This document shows positions 30,557-39,714 of a DNA stretch of 55,830 nt, piece by piece. The translations under genes and the position numbers were made by a program. Position 1 is the first letter of the stretch, and each line of letters begins with the position of its first letter. Source of the DNA: Saprospiraceae bacterium (GTDB lineage: Bacteria > Bacteroidota > Bacteroidia > Chitinophagales > Saprospiraceae); contig JAHDCG010000026.1 in the NCBI GenBank assembly GCA_020629965.1, positions 1 through 55,830 of the forward strand, given 5' to 3'. The notes below the pieces were generated by a model. The model was not told where the DNA came from and did not search any database. It saw only the letters and a list, made by a program, of their open reading frames with translations.

Positions 30557-31849
30557 ATGAATTATTTTACAATTTTTACCTTCCCTTTTTTCCTCATGCT
30601 TTCCTGCACGCCGAAAAATACGCCTCTGCCCGAAAATGTACCGACGAGTATGGAAGTAGTTTCCGCGCCGATAAAAGACCCGAATGTTAAAACCGAAAAA
30701 CCGAATATCTGCTGTACCGACAACGAGTCTTACATTCCCGACCCGGACAATCTCGATTATTTTGCCAAACGCTACGTGCGTGTTAATGTACACGTGATGT
30801 ACGACGGCGAAGGTAAAAACAATATTCCGAAGACCGTCGCGCGTAAAAAGATGGAAGAAATCATATTTTTCGCGAATATTAAAATGCGGGATAATTGTAA
30901 AATGAACTTGCCGCAAGGTAACGATACGCCCGTACTACCGACGGAAGTCCGCATGAAACTGACTCCGCCCCGCCCGGGTATGCCCGACAGCACGGCGATT
31001 TATTTTCACGACGACGAAGAGTTATATGCTTTTATCAAACGCGGCAAAAACGAAAATCGCGGCAGAAAAGAAGTTATCGAAAAGTACGGCGTGCAACTCG
31101 ACTCGGTGCTCAATATTTTTATCATGCCGCACCACCCCGACAGCATCAAAAGCAAACGTTACAAATCGGATGTGACGGGTATTGCTTTGCTGCGGCACAG
31201 CGCGCTGAAAATCGCCGGTTTTCACGCAAATCCGCAAACACCCGTTTGGGAATTTTCTAAAACCGTTAATCACGAAGTCGGTCACATGCTGAGTCTCAAT
31301 CACTCCTGGCGCAAATCCGACGGCTGCGACGACACTCCGCCGCACGCCAACTGTTGGCATTATACGAATAACGGCAGCGAATGCGACTCGCTCGTTTCCA
31401 ATAATTTAATGGACTATAATGCGGAAAATTGTGCTTTGACGCCCTGCCAAATCGGACGGATGCACAAGGTTTTATCTATGGAAAAATACCCGCAACGCAA
31501 GTGGCTGATACCGACTTTTTGCCGCTACGATGCACGTAAAGATGTCACGATTCTCGACAGTGTGCATTTTGCCGGAGCCAAAGATATATTCGGTGACGTC
31601 ATTATCGGCGACGGCGGGGTGTTGACCGTTTCTTGTCGTTTGTCGCTGCCCGAGGGCGGAAAAATTACGGTACTGCCCGGCGGCAAGCTCATTTTAAATA
31701 ACAATAAACTGCACAACGCCTGCGGCTACGCATGGAAGGGCATTCGCGTTTTGAGTGAAAACGGCAGAAAAGGCGAGGTGGAAATGCCCGGAAATCCGAT
31801 ATTTGAAAATGTGACAGGGGAGCCGATTTCGGAGATGAGTTTGGATTGA
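30557..31849 (+). CDS. Metzincin-like zinc metalloprotease lipoprotein
   Basis: A 430-residue lipoprotein; the start at 30557 gives a clean lipoprotein signal (FPFFLMLSC, Cys16). The protease domain spans about 60-320, with HEVGHMLSLNH as zinc motif (Ser where most metzincins have Gly) and LMDYN as Met-turn, separated by Cys-rich sequence as in M43-type (pappalysin-like) enzymes. After about residue 325 the sequence becomes short beta-strand repeats (DVIIGDGGVLTVSCRLSLP, GGKITVLPGGKLILNNNKL), suggesting a small beta-helix. It is probably surface-exposed. The position upstream of carB seems unrelated functionally. Confidence 0.82.
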   Translation: MNYFTIFTFPFFLMLSCTPKNTPLPENVPTSMEVVSAPIKDPNVKTEKPNICCTDNESYIPDPDNLDYFAKRYVRVNVHVMYDGEGKNNIPKTVARKKMEEIIFFANIKMRDNCKMNLPQGNDTPVLPTEVRMKLTPPRPGMPDSTAIYFHDDEELYAFIKRGKNENRGRKEVIEKYGVQLDSVLNIFIMPHHPDSIKSKRYKSDVTGIALLRHSALKIAGFHANPQTPVWEFSKTVNHEVGHMLSLNHSWRKSDGCDDTPPHANCWHYTNNGSECDSLVSNNLMDYNAENCALTPCQIGRMHKVLSMEKYPQRKWLIPTFCRYDARKDVTILDSVHFAGAKDIFGDVIIGDGGVLTVSCRLSLPEGGKITVLPGGKLILNNNKLHNACGYAWKGIRVLSENGRKGEVEMPGNPIFENVTGEPISEMSLD

Positions 31850-31996
31850 AAAACGCCTTTCGGAGCAATTATAAAAGAATCACCTTTATCCTCCGGAAAA
31901 TGCCCGCCTTGCCCTATCTTTGCCCGCGATTTGGAAAAACGGTTTTAAAACTACAAAAAAGAGCACGTCAGAGTGTTCTGCAAACCAAGTTGCGAC

Positions 31997-34816
31997 ATGC
32001 CTAAAGATAATTCTATTAAGTCCGTGCTCATCATCGGCAGCGGTCCCATCATCATCGGACAAGCCTGCGAATTTGACTATTCCGGTACGCAAGCCGCGCA
32101 CTCCCTGCGCGAAGAAGGTATCGAAGTCACCCTCATCAACTCTAACCCGGCAACCATTATGACCGACCCGCTCACGGCGGAACACGTCTATCTTTTGCCG
32201 CTCACAGTCGAGAGTCTCGAACAAATTTTACAGGAACGACAAATCGACGCGGTGCTGCCGACCATGGGTGGTCAGACTGCGCTCAACCTTGCCATCGAAG
32301 CGGGTAAACAAGGTTTGTGGGAAAAGTACGATTGCAAACTCATCGGGGTCGATTTGGAAGCCATCGAATTGGCGGAAAACCGCGAAGCCTTTCGCCAACT
32401 GATGATTGACATCGGTCTTGCCGTCGCTCCTTCTTTCATCGCCAATTCATTTTTGGAAGGAAAAGAAGCCGCGCAAAAAATCGGTTTTCCTTTGGTTATC
32501 CGTCCTTCTTATACACTCGGCGGCTACGGCGGCGGTTTTGTGATGAAGGAAGATGAATTTGACGAAGCCTTGCGTCGCGGCTTGAACGCCTCGCCGACGC
32601 ACGAGGTTTTGGTGGAAAGAGCGGTTTTGGGTTGGAAAGAATTTGAGTTGGAACTGTTGCGCGACTCGAAAGATAACGTGGTCATCATCTGTACCGTTGA
32701 GAATCTCGACCCGATGGGTATTCACACCGGTGACAGTATTACCGTTGCACCGGCGATGACGCTTTCCGATACGGCTTACCAAGACATGCGCAATCAGGCG
32801 ATACACGCCATGCGCTCTTTGGGAAATTTTGCGGGCGGTTGTAATATTCAGTTTTCCCAAAATCCGGAAACGGAGGAGTTAATTGTTATTGAAATTAACC
32901 CTCGGGTGTCGCGCTCCTCGGCTTTGGCATCGAAAGCGACGGGATATCCGATTGCGAAAATCGCGGCTAAATTGGCTTTGGGTTACTCTTTGGATGAACT
33001 GAAAAATCAAATTACCAAGACGACTTCCGCTTACTTCGAGCCGACTTTGGACTATGTAATTGTGAAAATGCCGCGTTGGAATTTTGCGAAATTCAACGGC
33101 GCGGATACGACGCTCGGTCTGCAAATGAAATCCGTCGGTGAAGTTATGGGCATCGGTCGCTCCTTTACCGAAGCACTGCAAAAAGCATGTCAGTCGTTGG
33201 AGCAAAACCGGATGGGACTCGGTGCGGACAAAAAAGAATGGATTAAAACGGACGATATTTTGCGCCGTCTGGAGAAAGTCAGCGACGACCGTATTTTCCG
33301 CCTCAAAGACGCTTTGGCATTGGGTGTTCCGGAAAAAACCATTCACAAACTGACGAAAATCGACCCGTGGTTCATCAAGCAAATTAAGAACTTGGTCAAA
33401 ATGGAACAGAAGCTCTCGACGGGCTACAATGTTCCCGAAGATATTCCCGCAGATTTCTTCCGTGAGCTGAAAGTAAACGGCTATTCCGACGGACAAATCG
33501 CGTGGATTTTGCGCGTCGATGAAGATGCCGTAACCAAGCAACGCAAGAAACTCGGCATCCGTCGTACTTATAAAATGGTCGATACCTGCGCGGCGGAATT
33601 TGAATCGAATACACCTTATTTTTACTCTACTTTCGACCAAGAAAACGAGAGTGTCGTCAGCGACAAAAAGAGTATTATCGTGCTCGGCTCGGGTCCGAAT
33701 CGCATCGGTCAGGGCATCGAGTTCGACTACTGCTGCGTACACGGTATCATGGCAATCAAGGAGGCGGGCTACGAGGCAATTATGGTAAATTGTAACCCGG
33801 AAACGGTTTCTACTGATTTCGATGTTGCCGACAAACTCTACTTCGAGCCGGTTTTTTGGGAGCATTTGGATGAAATCATCGAACTCGAAAAACCCGAAGG
33901 CGTCATCGTACAACTCGGCGGTCAGACTGCCCTCAAACTCGCGGAAACGCTTGCTTCCAAAGGCATCAAAATCATCGGTACGAGCTATAATTCACTCGAT
34001 TTGGCGGAAGACCGTGAGCGTTTTTCCGATTTGCTGAAAGAACTGAGCATTCCTTATCCGAAATACGGCGCGGCTGCCGACGCGGATGCGGCCTTGAAGG
34101 TTGCCAACGAAGTCGGCTACCCGGTTTTGGTGCGCCCGTCTTACGTTTTGGGCGGTCAGCGGATGCGCATCGTCATCAACGACGAAGAACTGGAACGTCA
34201 TGTGTTGAGCATTTTCAAGCACATGCCCGGCAATAATGTCCTCATCGACCAATTTTTGGACAGAGCCAAAGAAGCCGAAATCGACGCTATCTGTGACGGC
34301 GACGAGGTGCACATCATGGGCATCATGGAACACATCGAGCCGGCCGGTATTCACTCGGGCGACTCGGCGGCGGTACTGCCGACTTACAGCCTCAGCGTAG
34401 AGGCGGTCAATAAGATGGTCGAATATACGGGCATGTTAGCTAAGGCTTTGAAAATCAAAGGTTTGATTAACATTCAGTTTGCGATAAAAGACGATAATGT
34501 TTACGTCATCGAAGCCAATCCGCGGGCATCGCGTACCACGCCTTTTATTGCGAAAGCGTACAAAGTGCCTTACCTCAACATCGCTACGCAGGTGATGCTC
34601 GGCGCGAAAAAACTGAAGGATTTTAATATCAAACCGCAGCCGGCGGGCTATGCGATTAAAGTCCCGGTTTTCTCTTTCCACAAATTCCCGAATGTCGATA
34701 AAGCACTCGGACCGGAAATGAAATCGACGGGTGAGGAGATACGTTTTATTGTCGATTTGACCGACCCGTTTTTCCGGGAGTTGGACAGAAATCGGTATAT
34801 GTATTTGACGCGGTAG
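31997..34816 (+). CDS. carB: Carbamoyl-phosphate synthase large subunit, short form
   Basis: A 939-residue enzyme; the start at 31997 (MPKDNSIKSVLIIGSGP) is preferred over an upstream GTG. It makes carbamoyl phosphate for arginine and pyrimidine synthesis from bicarbonate, ATP and ammonia delivered by CarA. Two homologous ATP-grasp halves are visible: first IGSGPIIIGQACEFDYSG and PTMGGQTALNLA, second LGSGPNRIGQGIEFDYCC and VQLGGQTALKLA, with paired EINPRVSRSSALASKATGYP and EANPRASRTTPFIAKAYKVP motifs. It stops right after the second ATP-grasp half (LTDPFFRELDRNRYMYLTR), lacking the C-terminal MGS-like allosteric domain of about 1070-residue forms. CarA is not adjacent. A TATCTTTG -7 box is at 31915-31922. 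Confidence 0.95.
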   Translation: MPKDNSIKSVLIIGSGPIIIGQACEFDYSGTQAAHSLREEGIEVTLINSNPATIMTDPLTAEHVYLLPLTVESLEQILQERQIDAVLPTMGGQTALNLAIEAGKQGLWEKYDCKLIGVDLEAIELAENREAFRQLMIDIGLAVAPSFIANSFLEGKEAAQKIGFPLVIRPSYTLGGYGGGFVMKEDEFDEALRRGLNASPTHEVLVERAVLGWKEFELELLRDSKDNVVIICTVENLDPMGIHTGDSITVAPAMTLSDTAYQDMRNQAIHAMRSLGNFAGGCNIQFSQNPETEELIVIEINPRVSRSSALASKATGYPIAKIAAKLALGYSLDELKNQITKTTSAYFEPTLDYVIVKMPRWNFAKFNGADTTLGLQMKSVGEVMGIGRSFTEALQKACQSLEQNRMGLGADKKEWIKTDDILRRLEKVSDDRIFRLKDALALGVPEKTIHKLTKIDPWFIKQIKNLVKMEQKLSTGYNVPEDIPADFFRELKVNGYSDGQIAWILRVDEDAVTKQRKKLGIRRTYKMVDTCAAEFESNTPYFYSTFDQENESVVSDKKSIIVLGSGPNRIGQGIEFDYCCVHGIMAIKEAGYEAIMVNCNPETVSTDFDVADKLYFEPVFWEHLDEIIELEKPEGVIVQLGGQTALKLAETLASKGIKIIGTSYNSLDLAEDRERFSDLLKELSIPYPKYGAAADADAALKVANEVGYPVLVRPSYVLGGQRMRIVINDEELERHVLSIFKHMPGNNVLIDQFLDRAKEAEIDAICDGDEVHIMGIMEHIEPAGIHSGDSAAVLPTYSLSVEAVNKMVEYTGMLAKALKIKGLINIQFAIKDDNVYVIEANPRASRTTPFIAKAYKVPYLNIATQVMLGAKKLKDFNIKPQPAGYAIKVPVFSFHKFPNVDKALGPEMKSTGEEIRFIVDLTDPFFRELDRNRYMYLTR

Positions 34817-34872
34817 ACGGTTTTAGGTTGGACGGCGGACGGAGCCGGCACTTTTGTAAAACAAAACGGAAG

Positions 34873-34909
34873 CGGTGACTTGAATTGATTTTCGAGTCGC
34901 CGTTTTTTT
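34873..34909 (+). terminator. Intrinsic terminator after carB
   Basis: CGGTGACT (34873-34880) pairs with AGTCGCCG (34895-34902) with one G-T wobble, followed by seven Ts. Confidence 0.8.
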
Positions 34910-35004
34910 GTGTAAGATTTCGGATTTTTAAGCGTTCTCTCAAAAAACTTGTATTTTACGGCGCAAAAATTTTTGCTCTTTTTTATCAACAACTACAACC
35001 GACC

Positions 35005-37260
35005 ATGAAAAAAACGTTTCTTTTTTCTTTCCTTTTTGTACTGACTGCCTTGACGGGCACGGCGCAGCAAAACATTACGCTTGAAGAAATTTGGCAGACC
35101 TATGAGTTTTACCCGCGCTACATTCCCGGTTTTGAATTTCAAAATGACGGCAGACATTACACGCGACAAGAGGAGGGTAAAATTGTACAGTACGACCTCA
35201 CGACAGGCAAGCAAACCAACGTTATTTTAGACGCTGCAAAGTTGAAAGGGCGCAATGACTTCGACGGCAATATGGACAGCTATACTTTCGGTCCGAAGGA
35301 GGATAAAATTATTATCAGCTCGGGTACGGAGTCGATTTATCGGCACTCTTCGCGCGCAAATTTTTACGTGTGGGATAAGACGGAACTCATGCCCGTTTTT
35401 CCGGAAGGGAAAGTGATGTACGCGACATTTAACCCGGCGGCGGATAAGGTGGCTTTTGTGTTTGAAAATAATTTGTATTACAAGGATTTGCAGACGCGCA
35501 AAGTCGTACAAATCACCGAAGACGGCAAGCAAAACGAAATCATTAACGGCGCGACGGATTGGGTGTATGAGGAGGAATTTGCGATTTGGAAAGGCTTTGA
35601 GTGGTCGCCCGACGGCAGTAAATTAGCGTACTATCGCTTTGACGAAAAGGACGTGCCGGAGTTTACGATGACCAATTACAACGACGATATGTACCCGGAG
35701 TACGTCACGTTTAAATACCCGAAAGTCGGCGAAAAAAATGCTTTGGTGCAGGTGCATATTTATGATTTGAATACTTTGAAAACGGCAAAAGTCGCGCTTG
35801 AAAATGATATATCCGGCAAAAAAGAGATGCCTGCGGAAGCGGAAAAAGAGTCGAATACGATGAAGGAATTTTACGTGCCGCGTATTAAATGGACACCCGG
35901 CGGCGAGGATTTGATTGTTTGGAAGATGAACCGTCATCAGAATTATTTGCAGCTTTTACTCGCCGATGCCGTGACCGGAAAAACGCGTTTGCTGTTGGAA
36001 GAAAAAAATCCGTATTACATCGACATTCACGATAATATGGCTTTTGTGAACGACGGAAAGCAATTTGTCTGGACAAGCGAAAACGACGGTTGGAATCACG
36101 CTTACCTCTACGACATGAACGGAAAGCAGGTGCGACAACTGACGCAGGGCGATTGGGAAGTAACCGATTTTTACGGCGTCGATGAGAAAAACGGTAAGTA
36201 CTATTATCAAGCGGCGAAAAAATCTCCGTTGCAGCGGGAGGTTTACGAAGGAACTCTGAAAGGCGATAAAACCCGCACCGTCGCCGCAGAACCGGGAACG
36301 AACAGCGCGAATTTCAGCAGCACTTTCGACTATTACGTTTTGACGCATTCCGATGTGAGCACCGCGCCGAGTTTTGCGGTTTACAAGCGCGAAGGTCGCC
36401 TCATTCGCATTATTGAAGACAACGCGAAAATGGCAAAAATTCAGGAAAAGTACAATGTACAGCCCGTTGAGTTTTCGACCGTCGAAACGAGCGAAGGGGT
36501 AAAATTAAACGCTTACACCATCAAGCCGCCGAACTTTGACAAGTCGCGCCAATACCCGGTTTTCATGTATTTGTACGGCGGTCCGGGCAGTCAACAAGTG
36601 ACAAACTCTTGGAAAGGGCAAAATTACTGGTGGTTTCAAATGTTGGCGCAGCAAGGCTTTATCGTCGCCTGCGTGGATAATCGCGGTACGGGCGGACGCG
36701 GTCAGGAGTTCAAAAAAATGACCTATCAACAACTCGGTCACTACGAAACCATTGACCAAATCGAAGCGGCGAAATACTTCGCAAGTCTGCCTTACACCGA
36801 CAAAAATCGTATCGGAATTTTCGGTTGGTCTTACGGCGGCTACATGAGCAGTTTGGCTCTTTTGAAGGGAAACGATGTGTTTAAAGCCGCTATCGCCGTC
36901 GCCCCGGTGACGAGCTGGAAGTGGTACGACAGCATTTATACCGAACGGTACATGCGTACTTTGGCAGAAAATGAAAAGGGCTACAACGATAATTCACCCG
37001 TTTATTTTGCGGACAGATTGAAAGGAAATTACCTTTTGGTACACGGTATGGGCGACGACAATGTACACTTTCAGCACACGGCGGAAATGGCAAATGCCCT
37101 CATCAAAGCCAATAAGCAGTACGACACTTATTTCTATCCGAACCGCAATCACGGTATCTACGGCGGTTTGACACGCCTACACTTGTATCAAAAAATGACG
37201 GACTTTTTGGAAGAGAAACTCATGAACGATACCACGCCGGTGGGGACTACGCAACCGTAG
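35005..37260 (+). CDS. Dipeptidyl peptidase IV family serine peptidase (S9B)
   Basis: A 751-residue exported enzyme with signal peptide (1-20, LTGTAQ), an eight-bladed propeller (about 40-500) and an alpha/beta hydrolase domain. The catalytic triad by position is Ser609 (GWSYGG), Asp684 (GMGDDNVHF) and His716 (NRNHGI). The propeller carries the DWVYEEEF motif (Glu189-Glu190), equivalent to the double Glu that binds the substrate N-terminus in DPP-IV, so release of X-Pro dipeptides in the periplasm is likely. The start at 35005 is chosen because it begins the signal peptide. A heptamer array and terminator follow the stop. Confidence 0.94.
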   Translation: MKKTFLFSFLFVLTALTGTAQQNITLEEIWQTYEFYPRYIPGFEFQNDGRHYTRQEEGKIVQYDLTTGKQTNVILDAAKLKGRNDFDGNMDSYTFGPKEDKIIISSGTESIYRHSSRANFYVWDKTELMPVFPEGKVMYATFNPAADKVAFVFENNLYYKDLQTRKVVQITEDGKQNEIINGATDWVYEEEFAIWKGFEWSPDGSKLAYYRFDEKDVPEFTMTNYNDDMYPEYVTFKYPKVGEKNALVQVHIYDLNTLKTAKVALENDISGKKEMPAEAEKESNTMKEFYVPRIKWTPGGEDLIVWKMNRHQNYLQLLLADAVTGKTRLLLEEKNPYYIDIHDNMAFVNDGKQFVWTSENDGWNHAYLYDMNGKQVRQLTQGDWEVTDFYGVDEKNGKYYYQAAKKSPLQREVYEGTLKGDKTRTVAAEPGTNSANFSSTFDYYVLTHSDVSTAPSFAVYKREGRLIRIIEDNAKMAKIQEKYNVQPVEFSTVETSEGVKLNAYTIKPPNFDKSRQYPVFMYLYGGPGSQQVTNSWKGQNYWWFQMLAQQGFIVACVDNRGTGGRGQEFKKMTYQQLGHYETIDQIEAAKYFASLPYTDKNRIGIFGWSYGGYMSSLALLKGNDVFKAAIAVAPVTSWKWYDSIYTERYMRTLAENEKGYNDNSPVYFADRLKGNYLLVHGMGDDNVHFQHTAEMANALIKANKQYDTYFYPNRNHGIYGGLTRLHLYQKMTDFLEEKLMNDTTPVGTTQP

Positions 37261-37264
37261 GTTA

Positions 37265-37292
37265 GTTGTCGGTTGTCGGTTGTCGGTTGTCG
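37265..37292. repeat. Heptanucleotide array GTTGTCG (4 exact units)
   Basis: Four exact GTTGTCG units begin four bases after the DPP stop codon and end just before the terminator stem. It is the same unit type as the array at 18241-18274 on the opposite strand. Confidence 0.9.
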
Positions 37293-37295
37293 GGA

Positions 37296-37333
37296 GGAAC
37301 AGGGATTATTCATAAGCTCTGTTCCTTTTTTTT
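37296..37333 (+). terminator. Intrinsic terminator after the DPP gene
   Basis: GGAACAG (37296-37302) pairs with CTGTTCC (37319-37325), followed by eight Ts. Confidence 0.85.
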
Positions 37334-37354
37334 AGCTTTTTTAATTCTTTTTTT

Positions 37355-38125
37355 ATGCACTATCAACTTACGGAGGCTAAAGAAACTACTTTGCTTTTTA
37401 TTCACGGTTTTTGCGAAGACAGTAGAATGTGGCAGTATTTTTTGCGCGGTTGGAAAGAGGATTATCAACTTTTGCGGGTGGATTTACCGGGTTTCGGAAA
37501 GTCGGAATTAAACGGCGAAACTTCGCTTGCGGAGATGGCGCGGAGTGTAGAAAAAATATTGCGGCAGGAGAAAATCGACAAGGTCATTATCATCGGGCAC
37601 TCGATGGGCGGCTACGTCTCTTTGGCGTTTGCGGAACTTTTCCCGGGGTATTTGCGGGGGCTTTGTCTGTTTCATTCGCATCCTTTTGCCGACAGCGAAG
37701 AGAACAAAAAATTGCGGACGCGCTCTGCGGAATTGGTAGAACGCGGCGGGCAAAAAGTCTATGTGCGCGGTTTGTTTCAAAAGATTTTCCCGGAAGATTT
37801 TGGGAATAAAAAGTTGGTCGAAAAGATGATTGACCGTGCGAGTGCTTACCCGGCGGCGGGCATCGCTAACGGGCAGCGTGCCATGCGTGACCGACCGGAC
37901 AGAAGTAAAGTGCTGCGCGACGCAAACTTCCCGGTGCAATTCATCATCGGCACGGAAGACTCTGCGGTTCCTTTGGAGCAAAGTCTGCAAATGTCGCATC
38001 TGCCCGCGACGGCGGATATTCAAATCTTAGCAGGCATCGGTCACATGGGGATGTTTGAGAACGGGGGATTGACGCGAAAGATTTTGCGGGAGTTTACGGA
38101 GTTTTGTGAAAGTTTTGCGGGATAA
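37355..38125 (+). CDS. Alpha/beta hydrolase
   Basis: A 256-residue cytosolic hydrolase without signal peptide. Landmarks of the fold: FIHGFCEDSRMW (oxyanion loop), VDLPGFGKSE, nucleophile elbow GHSMGGY (Ser about 88), acid region IIGTEDSAVP and the terminal histidine in IGHMGMFE. The family includes esterases and C-C hydrolases; the substrate cannot be inferred. G+C is like most neighbours, unlike the next two genes. Confidence 0.88.
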   Translation: MHYQLTEAKETTLLFIHGFCEDSRMWQYFLRGWKEDYQLLRVDLPGFGKSELNGETSLAEMARSVEKILRQEKIDKVIIIGHSMGGYVSLAFAELFPGYLRGLCLFHSHPFADSEENKKLRTRSAELVERGGQKVYVRGLFQKIFPEDFGNKKLVEKMIDRASAYPAAGIANGQRAMRDRPDRSKVLRDANFPVQFIIGTEDSAVPLEQSLQMSHLPATADIQILAGIGHMGMFENGGLTRKILREFTEFCESFAG

Positions 38126-38177
38126 TCGAAAAAAAGCATAAATTGCAGCATTACTACACATTACTAATCCTACATCT

Positions 38178-39434
38178 ATGACTGCCGTTGCGGGTATTTT
38201 AAATAAACAAGGAGTTGCCATTGCTGCCGACAGTGCTGTTACCGTCAGTGATATGAATAACAGAAAGGTGTACAACTCTGCCAACAAAATCTTCACTCTT
38301 TCAAAGTATCATCCTGTCGGTATTGCTATTTATAACAGCGCAGAATTCATGGGGATTCCTTGGGAAGTAATAATTAAGGAATATCGTAAGAAAATCGGAA
38401 ATAACTCTTTTGATACATTACAAGACTACAGGGATGATTTCTTTCGATGGCTTAAAGAGTCTGATTATTTTTCACAAGAATGGAATGAAGAAAGTCATTT
38501 GTATTCAGATTTCCTAAACTTTGTTCAAGTAATTATAAACGACTCGATAAAGACCAACGCTGACAGAGATAAATTGCAGGAAAAGTTAATCGGCTATTGT
38601 GAAAGATATTTATCACAAAGCATTCCGAGACAACAAAAATTAGAGAGTTTTACAGCTTTTAGCGCAAAGGAATTAGAGGAAAAGATAGTTCACTTAGCAC
38701 CGCAAATATGCGATGTGATTGAAAAAAATTTTGCTATTGATTTACAGGAAAAATTACTCGGTTCACATCTTGCAAAAGCGTATGCTGCATATCTAAAACA
38801 CGAACAATTCTTACAATTCACGGGTTTAGTATTTACAGGTTACGGTGACAAAGAGCTTTTTCCGAGGTTACTTCCGGTGAAAGTATCTATGGTATTAGAT
38901 GGTTCTTTGCGATATATTTATGACTCAAAGCAAGAGGCGATTATCACTTCCGAACGTGACTCTATGATTATGCCTTTTGCACAAACAGATGTCATTCAAA
39001 CAATTTTACAAGGTATCAGCCCTGATTTATTCGTATTATCCGCTAATATTTTTCACAGTTTTCTGACAGACTTTGTTTCCAAAATCAGACAGACCGACGG
39101 TATTCCGAGTAATTTTTCCGAAGGTCTGGGTTCTCTGAACTTAAACTCTTACGTAGAATCGTATCAAAAGCAATTTTTTGAAATCATCAGAGAAAAGCAT
39201 ATTGACAAACTGATGAGCGCAGTTTCTCATTTGTCAAAAGAGGATTTAGCGGAAATGGCAGAAAGTTTGGTTTATCTTACTTATTTAAAACGAAGATTTA
39301 CTATGGCAGAAGAAAGTGTAGGAGGTCCTGTCGATATCGCCGTAATTACGAAAGGAGACGGGTTTATATGGATTAAACGAAAGCATTATTTCGACCCCGA
39401 ATTAAACAAAACCTTTTTTCAAAAATATTTTTAA
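38178..39434 (+). CDS. Proteasome-like Ntn-hydrolase family protein with helical insert
   Basis: A 418-residue protein not recognised as a named family. After the initiator Met the sequence is TAVAGILNKQGVAIAADSAV: with Thr as residue 1, Asp falls exactly at 17 and is followed by Ser18, as in proteasome beta subunits (Thr1, Asp17). A Lys in ANKIF (residue 36) suits the Lys33 role. FTGYGDKELFP...VKVSMVLDGSL and the C-terminal GGPVDIAVITKGDGFIWI look like the remaining sandwich strands. Between them lie helical segments (about 60-200 and 265-360), unusual for a proteasome subunit. It may be a self-processed threonine protease made active by methionine aminopeptidase. The gene is visibly AT-richer than its neighbours and is followed at 9 bases by a 72-residue partner. 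Confidence 0.65.
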   Translation: MTAVAGILNKQGVAIAADSAVTVSDMNNRKVYNSANKIFTLSKYHPVGIAIYNSAEFMGIPWEVIIKEYRKKIGNNSFDTLQDYRDDFFRWLKESDYFSQEWNEESHLYSDFLNFVQVIINDSIKTNADRDKLQEKLIGYCERYLSQSIPRQQKLESFTAFSAKELEEKIVHLAPQICDVIEKNFAIDLQEKLLGSHLAKAYAAYLKHEQFLQFTGLVFTGYGDKELFPRLLPVKVSMVLDGSLRYIYDSKQEAIITSERDSMIMPFAQTDVIQTILQGISPDLFVLSANIFHSFLTDFVSKIRQTDGIPSNFSEGLGSLNLNSYVESYQKQFFEIIREKHIDKLMSAVSHLSKEDLAEMAESLVYLTYLKRRFTMAEESVGGPVDIAVITKGDGFIWIKRKHYFDPELNKTFFQKYF

Positions 39435-39443
39435 CTTTGCATT

Positions 39444-39662
39444 ATGGAAAACAGCATCTTATTTGAAAATTTAAGTCAAAGTTCTTTAATGTTTAATGAC
39501 CTTGGAATATTAAACAGGAACAGATTTAGTACCGGTAAAGAAAAAAGGAGTGCAAATCGCATTGATATAGCCAAAGCGTCCGTTGAAGAATTGACAAAAA
39601 TGGTTGTTGATGAAATGATGATTTTAGTGGAAAGAGACTTGGCTCGTTTGAGAAAAAATTAA
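39444..39662 (+). CDS. Small partner protein of the proteasome-like gene
   Basis: A 72-residue protein with no recognised family. The N-terminal half is polar (LFENLSQSSLMFNDLGIL), the middle basic (STGKEKRSANR), and the C-terminal half a likely amphipathic helix (SVEELTKMVVDEMMILVERD). It starts 9 bases after the upstream stop. TAACTTTG at 39432-39439 matches the -7 consensus, so an additional near-leaderless transcript is possible. Shared low G+C and tight spacing suggest it moves and works with the upstream gene, for example as adaptor, inhibitor or substrate; that is inference. Confidence 0.7.
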   Translation: MENSILFENLSQSSLMFNDLGILNRNRFSTGKEKRSANRIDIAKASVEELTKMVVDEMMILVERDLARLRKN

Positions 39663-39674
39663 TCTTATTAAGCC

Positions 39675-39714
39675 CAAAAAAGAGCAGAAGTAATTTACTT
39701 CTGCTCTTTTTATT
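39675..39714. terminator. Bidirectional intrinsic terminator
   Basis: A near-perfect 15-bp stem around TAATTTA with A-run and T-run flanks separates the small partner gene from the convergent patatin gene. Confidence 0.9.

Noticed and set aside
31997-34816. CarB considered truncated by a frameshift
   Set aside because: The downstream sequence holds a terminator 57 bases after the stop and no MGS-domain remnant in any frame, so the short form appears genuine.
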